A stretch of 5,354 nucleotides of DNA from a bacterium (GTDB taxonomy: Bacteria; Bacteroidota; Bacteroidia; Bacteroidales; Bacteroidaceae). Under the pieces are notes generated by a model that was not told the DNA's origin, made no database searches, and saw nothing but the letters and a program-made list of their open reading frames with translations. Where the stretch lies: positions 1 to 5,354 of the forward strand of contig SFXD01000106.1 in the NCBI GenBank assembly GCA_004559785.1, written 5' to 3'. A program made the position numbers and the translations under genes. Positions 1-5,354 of the stretch are shown one piece after another (within the stretch, counting starts at the first letter, position 1; every line of letters begins with the position of its first letter).

Positions 1-1
1 C

Positions 2-1063
2 CAGGTGGAAGTGATGATCGTGGTGCTGCCCTTGGTGTTTTCCTTGCCGATACTTGTTGGCAGGCTTGCTCTTTTCGACTATGTGTTTCTGGCGTTCTAC
101 CTCATGTATTATGTGCTGACCTACATCACACATCCCGAGAACGAGATTTTCCTCAACAAGTTTGCCTTCGAGTGCCTCTGCCTCGCCTTGCCAGGCTATA
201 TCGTGGGGAGGTTGATGGAAATAGACAAGTATTTCAATACTTTTGCATTGCTCTCTGCCATCTGCGTGCTTGTCAACGTGGCGTACTTTGTGGTGTATGC
301 GCAGTCGGCAAAGAATATGTCAGAGATAGCGGGCGACGACAACATGAGGACAGCCTATATGGCATTGCCTCATGTCGTGATGATGGCGTGGGTGGCGATG
401 CGTAGGTTCAACATAGTAGCCATCGTACTTACGTTCATGGGCATGGCATTCCTGCTTTCCTGTGGTACGCGTGGTCCCCTGTTCTGTGCAGGTACGTTCT
501 GCATTCTATACTTTGTCTTTTTCATGAACTTTAGGTATGCCATGGCCATCAAGTGTGCAGTATGTGTGATAATGTTAGTCTCTATTCTGTTTTTCCATGA
601 GATAATGTCCTTCATAGCTTACTGGTTTACCGACATGCAACTCAGTACTCGTATCATCGAGAAGGTACTGTCGGGAGATATAGGCGGTGACTCGGGCCGA
701 GGCTGGCTACGTGGCCTGGTATGGCGCAACATTGACGTGCATGGAGACTTCTTTGGCTTGGGTATGCTCGGCAGCAAGGTCTATGGCGTAATCTATCCCC
801 ATCAGGTGATGCTCGACTTCATCTCGACATTTGGGTATGTGCTGGGTACGCTATTGCTGCTGGCACTGTTCCTACTGATAGGGTGGTCTTTGTGGCTGAC
901 CCGAGGAACCGACAACCAGAAGTTCCTGCTTTTGTTGGTTACGGTAGGTCTGCTGAAGCTGTTCCTTAGCAGTTCCTTTGTGTTCGAATTGTTCTTCTTC
1001 ATCCTGGTCGGTTATTGCGTCAGGCAGATTTTCGACCACAGGCAAACAGCATATATCCAATGA
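2..1063 (+). CDS. Wzy-like polysaccharide polymerase / O-antigen ligase family membrane protein (5' partial)
   Basis: Likely polymerises lipid-linked repeat units at the periplasmic face of the inner membrane. The frame is open to the left edge. A GTG at 5 and an ATG at 14 exist, but hydrophobic sequence begins immediately, so the true start is probably upstream and the protein lacks a short N-terminal piece. The 352 residues counted from the GTG are very hydrophobic, with about ten possible membrane segments (roughly 3-20, 22-42, 55-70, 78-98, 117-150, 157-175, 180-200, 270-297, 305-322 and 325-341). Features seen in the O-antigen ligase/polymerase group are SCGTRGP (152-158) after a membrane helix, an extracytoplasmic-looking stretch at about 201-268 with GRGWLRGLVW (231-240), GLGMLG (251-256) and YPH (264-266), then a final helix group. 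Its stop overlaps the flippase start by 4 bases. Wzy proteins diverge strongly, so the family is assigned from topology, short motifs and the adjacent flippase. A WaaL-type ligase is the main alternative. Confidence 0.8.
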   Translation, partial: QVEVMIVVLPLVFSLPILVGRLALFDYVFLAFYLMYYVLTYITHPENEIFLNKFAFECLCLALPGYIVGRLMEIDKYFNTFALLSAICVLVNVAYFVVYAQSAKNMSEIAGDDNMRTAYMALPHVVMMAWVAMRRFNIVAIVLTFMGMAFLLSCGTRGPLFCAGTFCILYFVFFMNFRYAMAIKCAVCVIMLVSILFFHEIMSFIAYWFTDMQLSTRIIEKVLSGDIGGDSGRGWLRGLVWRNIDVHGDFFGLGMLGSKVYGVIYPHQVMLDFISTFGYVLGTLLLLALFLLIGWSLWLTRGTDNQKFLLLLVTVGLLKLFLSSSFVFELFFFILVGYCVRQIFDHRQTAYIQ

Positions 1064-2328
1064 CAGGTTTACGGGGTATCATCGAAAGGTCGCATAGGCA
1101 GGTCGCCAATCTCGGTGTCTATTTTATGGCATCGCTGGTGCCGATGGTCCTGTCTCTTGCAGCCAATCCGCTCCTTGCCAGTAACCTGTCTCCGGAGGAT
1201 TATTCCATAATAGGCTACTATTCGGCATTCACTGTCCTGTTCACTCCGTTCGTGACGTTTTACCTGCTCAATTACTATACGAAGAGATATTACGAACTCA
1301 CTCCCGACCGCAGGAACATACTCAGGGGGACCCTTGTCAGGGCTCTGTCCACCTTCTCCTTCTTGCTTGCCGCCCTGTCGCTTCTCTTCCTTTACATATA
1401 CATGTCATTCTTCAATGCCGAGTCTGAGATAAGGTTCCTTCCATACGCCCTTCTTGCCAATGTAAGCATTCCTCTCACGGGAGTCTATTCCCTGGCCTTG
1501 GTAGACTATAGGATGAGGCGCGACAGCAAGGGCTTCTTCCGCCTTTCCGTCTGCAATGGCGTCCTTGGCGTTGCGTTGGCGTTGCTGCTCGTCGTGGTCT
1601 TCAGGCTTGGAGCCTTCGGAAGGCTTTCCGCCACATCCCTTGCTGCCCTTTTGGTATTCCTGTTTCTTATGTACCGCAACCGGGATGTGTGGCGTATGCC
1701 ATTTGGGTGGGACATACTTTGGAAAAGTGTGAGATTCTGTTCGCCGTTGGTAGTGGCAGCGATGTTGGGCTTCTTCAGCAACGGTTACGACAAGGTCATG
1801 CTCGAACGGAATGGCGATTTGCATTCCCTCGGCATCTACACCGTGGGGTTCTCCATTGCCAGTTACATAAGCGTATTTTCCAATTCCATCAACGACACTT
1901 TCCAGCCCGACATCTTCGAGAGCGTGGTGAGCAGGGATTTCCGCAGGTGTTTTCGTTTCGTCCTGCTGAAGCTGTCACTCATGACAGTATTGGCAGCCCT
2001 GTTCATATTGGTTTCTCCGCTCGTTGTCAGGATTCTCACGGCAGGCAGGTACATGGAGTCGTTGCCATACGCCAACATAATAGCACTTTCCTCCATCACA
2101 TCTATGATGTACTACAGCATGAGCCAGGTAACTATAGCGTTGGGCTACACCTATGTCACGCTTGCCAACAAGGTCTTGGGCAGCGTCTTGAGCATAGCGT
2201 CGTTTTATTTCCTGATTACTCGTTTTGGGGCTACGGGTGCTGCATGGGGAACAGTACTCAGCTATCTCTACTTTTTCTTGGGAAATGTGTTGATGGTAGC
2301 CATTGTTCATAAATGTCACAGAAGATGA
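1060..2328 (+). CDS. Wzx-like polysaccharide/oligosaccharide flippase
   Basis: Multi-pass inner-membrane protein that would flip undecaprenyl-pyrophosphate-linked repeat units from cytoplasm to periplasm (polysaccharide biosynthesis/MOP exporter superfamily). At 422 residues it is of usual length for the family, with about 12 hydrophobic segments (for example 17-40, 52-72, 96-118, 126-147, 163-182, 187-204, 226-240, 258-275, 303-325, 336-352, 369-387 and 395-416). Family-typical stretches are LSPEDYSIIGYYSAF (43-57) after the first helix, and NGYDKVMLER (241-250) with LGIYTVGFSIASYISVF (257-273) and QPDIFES (282-288), matching the conserved middle of Wzx proteins. The ATG at 1060 was chosen because it forms an ATGA overlap with the upstream stop. 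An in-frame TTG at 1015 would extend 48 bases into the upstream gene with a polar segment of no family character. The stop overlaps the next gene. The exact substrate cannot be read from the sequence. Confidence 0.92.
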   Translation: MTGLRGIIERSHRQVANLGVYFMASLVPMVLSLAANPLLASNLSPEDYSIIGYYSAFTVLFTPFVTFYLLNYYTKRYYELTPDRRNILRGTLVRALSTFSFLLAALSLLFLYIYMSFFNAESEIRFLPYALLANVSIPLTGVYSLALVDYRMRRDSKGFFRLSVCNGVLGVALALLLVVVFRLGAFGRLSATSLAALLVFLFLMYRNRDVWRMPFGWDILWKSVRFCSPLVVAAMLGFFSNGYDKVMLERNGDLHSLGIYTVGFSIASYISVFSNSINDTFQPDIFESVVSRDFRRCFRFVLLKLSLMTVLAALFILVSPLVVRILTAGRYMESLPYANIIALSSITSMMYYSMSQVTIALGYTYVTLANKVLGSVLSIASFYFLITRFGATGAAWGTVLSYLYFFLGNVLMVAIVHKCHRR

Positions 2329-3509
2329 TGAAGATAGGAATCCTTACATTGCATAGGCCTGCCAACTTTGGGGCAAACCTTCAGGCGTATTCCACCTACA
2401 GGTATCTCTTGCGCCGTGGGTGCGAGGTAAAGGTCATTGATTATGTGCGGGACAGGGATTGCTTGTACCGCAGCGTTATCCCTGCCGTGCAGATGCAGGC
2501 ACACACGCATTTCGTGGAGACCCTCTTGCCGTTGACGCGTCAGGTAAGTAGCGTCCAGGCCCTGCGGGATTTAGTGTACGAGGAACGTTTCGACATGGTT
2601 CTCATAGGTGCTGATGCCGTGTGGAGCATGCCCAAGTCTGATAACGTCTATTTTGCGCAATGGCTCTTCTCGGACGTAAGGATAAGTGGCACTAAGGTTG
2701 CAAGCCTTGCCCCTGCCCACATGGGGGATGGCTTTATGGGACTTTCCGCAGAGGCTCGCAACGACATTGGGCAAAGTCTCAGGCAGTTCCATTACGTTAC
2801 TGTCAGGGACAGGTGGACTCGCCTTGTTGTCAACCGCGACATATTCGGTTCACAGCCATTTGTCAAGGAGATTTGTCCCGACCCCGTTTTCACGTTGCAG
2901 GACTCCCTCGCCGGTGTCCCATGGCAGTCCAATGGGCAGGTCTCGAAAGGGTATTACCTGATGACGCTGCCTCCAGACTGGGGGGGCGGCAGGCTGTTTG
3001 GCAAACGCAGGAAATGGTGGTTCAAGAAGTTCCGTAGCCTTGTCAACGGGGCAGGATATGCGCTTGTAGAGGCACCTTTGCCCGAGGGCAGGAGCGGAAT
3101 GTCCTTTGACTATGCTCTGGACTATCCCATCGACCCTATCCAGTGGTATCTCTGGATTGCCAATGCCAAGGCATTCTGTGGATTGAGGTTCCATGCCTTG
3201 GTCAGTGCCATCAGTAGCGGGACACCCTTTTACAGCATCGACTCGTATGGCGACAGGTCCATGTTAGGGATATTCCTGGATGTAGTCGGATGCCATAGGT
3301 TAGCTCGCAGACGTGACGGTACGAGTAAGATAGCCAATTTGCTTGCAGATAATGGATTCCGGCCTTATAGGACAGGGATGTATCTCGAATGGGAGTCTCC
3401 GTCAAGGGTATTCCACATGCTTGAGGAAATGGATGTCCGGTCTATACTTGCCTGCAGAGACAGGCAGCGTGAGGCTTTCGACAGGCAGATGGACAACATA
3501 TTGCGATGA
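2325..3509 (+). CDS. Polysaccharide pyruvyl transferase family protein
   Basis: Member of the polysaccharide pyruvyl transferase family (CsaB/WcaK/EpsO-like, GT-B-like fold). Characterised members transfer pyruvate from phosphoenolpyruvate to a sugar as a ketal, adding negative charge to the polymer; a cytoplasmic location is expected. Visible signatures, numbered from the ATG at 2325: the N-terminal MMKIGILTLH strand followed by NFGANLQAY (14-22), IDYVRD (38-43), LIGADAVW (93-100, the family's usual IGSDQVW), VTVRDRW (158-164), CPDPVF (184-189), and the C-terminal GLRFHALVSAISSGTPFYSI (286-305) with its Arg-Phe-His core. About 394 residues is normal for family members paired with FrhB-type proteins. 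The ATG at 2325 gives an ATGA overlap with the flippase stop, as at the other two junctions; an ATG at 2313 would add MSQK and cannot be excluded. The donor and acceptor are inferred from family only, since some members have other or unknown reactions. Confidence 0.9.
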   Translation: MMKIGILTLHRPANFGANLQAYSTYRYLLRRGCEVKVIDYVRDRDCLYRSVIPAVQMQAHTHFVETLLPLTRQVSSVQALRDLVYEERFDMVLIGADAVWSMPKSDNVYFAQWLFSDVRISGTKVASLAPAHMGDGFMGLSAEARNDIGQSLRQFHYVTVRDRWTRLVVNRDIFGSQPFVKEICPDPVFTLQDSLAGVPWQSNGQVSKGYYLMTLPPDWGGGRLFGKRRKWWFKKFRSLVNGAGYALVEAPLPEGRSGMSFDYALDYPIDPIQWYLWIANAKAFCGLRFHALVSAISSGTPFYSIDSYGDRSMLGIFLDVVGCHRLARRRDGTSKIANLLADNGFRPYRTGMYLEWESPSRVFHMLEEMDVRSILACRDRQREAFDRQMDNILR

Positions 3510-4690
3510 ATATGGAGCATAGGCGAATACTCGACTTGGCTGATGTGTGCACTGGTTGCTTTGCCTGTGCCAATGCCTGTGCCCACAATGCCATAGACAT
3601 GTGTGAGAATGAGGAGGGGTTCTATTTCCCTTCGGTAGACGCTTCCAGATGTGTCGACTGTGGGCAGTGCGACAAGGTATGTCCATGTTTGGTGGAGCAA
3701 CCTTTTTCCCGAACGCTCAGGTCTTACTATGGATGGTCCAAGGACGATGGCCTTCGCAAGGCAAGCTCGTCGGGAGGTATGTTCTCTCTGCTCTCGGAGG
3801 ATGTCCTGCGTAATGGTGGCGTGGTATATGGAGCGGCATTCTCCAAGTCGCCGGTCTTGCGACTTGAATGTCTCAGCACAAGGAACGTGCCGTTGGATAG
3901 CCTGCGCAAGTCCAAGTATGTGCAGAGTTATGTTGGCATGGCATACCGGCAGGTACGGGACGACCTGAGGCAGGGGCGTAGGGTGTTGTTCTGTGGTACG
4001 CCATGCCAGACGGCAGGGCTATGCTCTTTCCTCAGGGGGAAGCCGGAGGGGCTCTTGCTCGTGGACTTTGTATGTCACGGCGTGCCGTCCATGGATATGC
4101 TCAGGAAGCATCTCGCCTATCTGCATATAGACGATGTCGTCGACATCTGCTTCAGGCCCAAGAACAGGGGGTGGGTGGATGACTTCCGTATAACATACGA
4201 TGGAGGGAAACGCACGTATGAGAGACCTTGGCAGTATGATGAATACTATCGTATGTTTATGGAATACAGAAACCTTCGTCGCAGTTGCCGCAACTGCATG
4301 TACTGCAATGGCAATCGCATGTCGGATGTCACCCTTGCCGATTTCTGGGGTGTGGCTAAATACGCCCCCTCACTATACGATGTTCGGGGCTTGTCTGTGG
4401 TGTGTGCCAATACAGAGCGCGGCATTGATGCAATGGAATCATTGGGTGGGAGGGCAGGTTGCGTGGTGCGTGAACTGGACACTCGTTATACCGATTATCT
4501 TTACGAGCGTGTAAGGACAGACTCCGCTTCGAAGTACAATTATCCACAGCGCAACGATTTCTTCCGTGACGTATACAGCCTTGGCTATCCCGCAGCCCTG
4601 AAGAAGTATGGGCACAAGGTGAGCATGCTTTCCTACCTCAAGTATAGGCTTAAGGAATTGTTGCTAAGTTGCCTTTCCCTTTGCAAGTGA
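3506..4690 (+). CDS. Ferredoxin-domain FrhB-family iron-sulfur protein (coenzyme F420 hydrogenase/dehydrogenase beta subunit-like)
   Basis: Probable cytoplasmic flavin/iron-sulfur oxidoreductase of 394 residues. The N-terminus is a two-cluster [4Fe-4S] ferredoxin module: Cys15, 18, 21 and 25, then Cys49, 52, 55 and 59 followed by Pro. The FrhB/FdhB-like part follows, with SSSGGMFS (87-94), KSKYVQS (135-141), LFCGTPCQTAGL (161-172), FVCHGVPS (188-195), FRPKNRGW (216-223), a third cysteine group C-x2-C-x2-C at 261, 264 and 267, and SDVTLADFWG (273-282). These are hallmarks of the F420 hydrogenase/dehydrogenase beta-subunit family. The ATG at 3506 overlaps the pyruvyl transferase stop by 4 bases (ATGA). 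A second ATG at 3512 is possible. In polysaccharide loci this family is often found beside a pyruvyl transferase family gene, so a joint role is inferred, but the reaction is not established. Bacteroidales are not known to use F420, so the family name should not be taken as the cofactor. The C-terminus is leucine-rich and ends with two cysteines (389 and 393). Confidence 0.9.
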   Translation: MNMEHRRILDLADVCTGCFACANACAHNAIDMCENEEGFYFPSVDASRCVDCGQCDKVCPCLVEQPFSRTLRSYYGWSKDDGLRKASSSGGMFSLLSEDVLRNGGVVYGAAFSKSPVLRLECLSTRNVPLDSLRKSKYVQSYVGMAYRQVRDDLRQGRRVLFCGTPCQTAGLCSFLRGKPEGLLLVDFVCHGVPSMDMLRKHLAYLHIDDVVDICFRPKNRGWVDDFRITYDGGKRTYERPWQYDEYYRMFMEYRNLRRSCRNCMYCNGNRMSDVTLADFWGVAKYAPSLYDVRGLSVVCANTERGIDAMESLGGRAGCVVRELDTRYTDYLYERVRTDSASKYNYPQRNDFFRDVYSLGYPAALKKYGHKVSMLSYLKYRLKELLLSCLSLCK

Positions 4691-4720
4691 GGGCTAATCT
4701 TGTTTGGGGCAGGTAACATG

Positions 4721-4820
4721 GCTTTTGCGTTCAGCCGAGGCTGAACGGTCAAGTATGTCATATTACTTTGCCATTGAAGATATCTTCTCCGACCGTTCAG
4801 CCTTGGCTGAACGCAAAAGC
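4721..4820. repeat. Large inverted repeat with nested palindromes (REPIN-like or bidirectional terminator)
   Basis: The arms are 4721-4750 and 4791-4820, 30 bases each, matching at 29 of 30 positions as an inverted repeat around a 40-base spacer. The single difference pairs G4737 with T4804, which would be a G-U wobble in plus-strand RNA, so the stem would be continuous there. Each arm carries its own 20-base palindrome with 9-base half-sites: CGTTCAGCC-GA-GGCTGAACG at 4728-4747 and CGTTCAGCC-TT-GGCTGAACG at 4794-4813. Two small hairpins or one long stem could therefore form. It lies between convergent units, 30 bases past the plus-strand stop and 79 bases past the minus-strand stop, a position that suits transcription termination. 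No run of T follows either arm, so it is not a classic intrinsic terminator. The paired inverted layout equally fits a REPIN-type repeat. Confidence 0.9.
4776..4787. repeat. 12-base perfect palindrome in the spacer of the large inverted repeat
   Basis: GAAGATATCTTC is perfectly self-complementary and sits in the right half of the 40-base spacer. A second small inverted match, AAGTA (4751-4755) with TACTT (4764-4768), fills the left half. Together these make almost the whole 100-base region capable of local pairing. A function as a protein site is unproven. Confidence 0.6.
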
Positions 4821-4899
4821 AAATCTAATGTATGTGGGACAAATGATATGCTGGTTGCCCCATAAATGAATATGAGCTAATTATAGTCCACACTTAGCA
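4821..4899. other. Remaining intergenic stretch without a recognised feature
   Basis: This A+T-rich stretch lies between the large inverted repeat and the end of the hsdR remnant. It shows no open reading frame of note, no TAnnTTTG-type Bacteroidales promoter, no RNA gene, and only weak imperfect inverted matches. Confidence 0.5.
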
Positions 4900-5214
4900 T
4901 TATGCCACGCCACCATATCTCTGTCTGACGTAGTTGTAGATAGTGTCGCAGTAGTAGTTTATGCTATCCTCGCTATAACCCTCCGGAAGCTCCTGCCACA
5001 AGACATCACGGATGGTAATGATAAGTGCAGCACGAGTAGTTGTCTTGTCAAAGGGATGGTCTATGCTTGCCAACTGCCCCTTTATTTTTGCCAGCAACTC
5101 TATGGCTACATCCTTCAGTTTCTTGACTTCTGACTTTGACAGATTGTCTTTCAATAGGAGGTCATAGAGCGAGAGCTCTCCGTCACTCTTGAAACCTTCT
5201 CTTACCAACCTCAA
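4900..5214 (-). pseudogene. hsdR: HsdR C-terminal remnant (type I restriction enzyme R subunit)
   Basis: The 104 residues read from a TTG at 5214 resemble the extreme C-terminus of type I restriction R subunits. Supporting stretches are GELSLYDLLLKDNLSKSEVK (12-31), IDHPFDKTTTRAALIITIRD (51-70), LWQELPEGY (72-80), and the terminal YNYVRQRYGGVA before TAA. R subunits usually run to about 1000 residues, so the helicase and nuclease domains are absent. The frame stays open upstream only to the TAA at 5242-5244. The sequence just before it, in another frame, is hsdM (5353-5210), so the start is not a native one. The fragment would encode at most a small C-terminal domain, the part that in intact enzymes helps dock HsdR to the methylase core. 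Most likely non-functional. It is convergent with the polysaccharide operon. Confidence 0.8.
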
Positions 5215-5354
5215 CCATCTTGAAGCGACTATAGGCGTATCTTAGAAACAGTAATGCCAATACCGGCATACAGTATTGGCTCGATGTCAATTTACTACCT
5301 GCACGAAGCAAGTCAGCCGACTCCCAAAGGTCAGCCTCGAGTTTGCGGATATTT
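5183..5354 (-). pseudogene. hsdM: HsdM N-terminal fragment (type I DNA methylase), truncated at the junction with hsdR and cut by the window edge
   Basis: Reading leftward from 5353 gives KLEADLWESADLLRAG, then SKLTSSQYCMPVLALLFLRY and AYSRFKMVE, closely resembling the N-terminal helical domain of HsdM subunits. These adenine methylases normally have about 500 residues or more. The native start should lie only a few codons to the right of the window. After MVE (codons 5218-5210) the family likeness stops; the frame continues through VGKRRFQE to TGA at 5185-5183. The overlapping frame from there encodes the HsdR C-terminus. The SAM-binding and NPPF/NPPY catalytic motifs are missing, so the product cannot methylate DNA. 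What is seen is best explained by a deletion with endpoints in hsdM and hsdR. A transcript from the hsdM promoter could still exist. Confidence 0.82.

Noticed and set aside
1015..1059. Upstream TTG start that would lengthen the flippase by 15 residues
   Set aside because: It would overlap the polymerase gene by 49 bases and add a polar segment without family likeness; the ATG at 1060 fits the ATGA overlap.
1405..1824. Long minus-strand open frame of 139 codons opposite the flippase gene
   Set aside because: Its low-complexity, charged translation has no recognisable motif, and it lies wholly opposite a clear Wzx gene; it is an antisense shadow.
2850..3194. Minus-strand open frame of 114 codons opposite the pyruvyl transferase gene
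   Set aside because: No domain-like character, and the opposite strand encodes conserved motifs of the transferase family across the same bases.
4764..4770. TACTTTG as a Bacteroidales -7 promoter element (TAnnTTTG)
   Set aside because: The spacing is one base short, no -33 TTG-type partner was evident, and no gene follows on this strand in the window.
4705..4862. TGGGGCA (4705-4711) and TGCCCCA (4856-4862) as terminal inverted repeats of a small mobile element
   Set aside because: Seven-base matches at this distance are expected by chance, they are not centred on the large inverted repeat, and no target-site duplication was seen.
4826..4902. Imperfect inverted match TAATG...GGGAC (4826-4840) with GTCC...CATTA (4886-4902)
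   Set aside because: It needs several gaps and mismatches and runs into the hsdR stop codon; too weak to call a terminator.
5183..5241. Programmed ribosomal frameshift joining the hsdM and hsdR frames
   Set aside because: The two parts come from opposite ends of different subunits with hundreds of residues missing, so a deletion explains the arrangement better than recoding.

Overview
The window looks like the downstream end of a surface-polysaccharide (capsule, exopolysaccharide or O-antigen) gene cluster, followed by the decayed remains of a type I restriction-modification locus on the opposite strand. The source is probably a Gram-negative anaerobe of the Bacteroidales (Prevotella or Bacteroides-like). 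This rests on overall protein character, roughly balanced base composition with many AGG arginine codons, and the absence of clear Shine-Dalgarno sequences before the starts. The sequence alone does not fix the genus.

Plus strand, 2-4690: four genes run head to tail. They are a polytopic Wzy-type polymerase/ligase-like protein that is open at the left edge of the window, a Wzx-type flippase of 422 residues, a polysaccharide pyruvyl transferase family protein (about 394 residues), and a ferredoxin/FrhB-family iron-sulfur protein (394 residues). Each junction is a 4-base ATGA stop/start overlap: 1060-1063, 2325-2328 and 3506-3509. The genes are therefore almost certainly one operon with translational coupling. 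Working model: glycosyltransferases and other genes probably lie upstream, outside the window. The pyruvyl transferase and the iron-sulfur protein modify the repeat unit, Wzx moves it across the inner membrane, and Wzy polymerises it.

Positions 4691-4899 are a 209-base convergent intergenic region. It is dominated by a striking foldback: 30-base arms (4721-4750 and 4791-4820) match at 29 of 30 positions and flank a 40-base spacer. Each arm itself contains a 20-base palindrome. The layout resembles a REPIN (two inverted REP-like units) and could also act as a transcription stop between the two convergent units.

Minus strand, 4900-5354: read leftward, the first 48 or so visible residues match the N-terminal region of HsdM (type I DNA methylase). 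The reading then breaks, and the following 104 residues, in another frame, match the C-terminal end of HsdR (type I restriction subunit). This looks like a deletion scar that joined the 5' part of hsdM to the 3' part of hsdR and removed everything between, presumably including hsdS. No RNA genes, CRISPR arrays or intact insertion sequences were seen.
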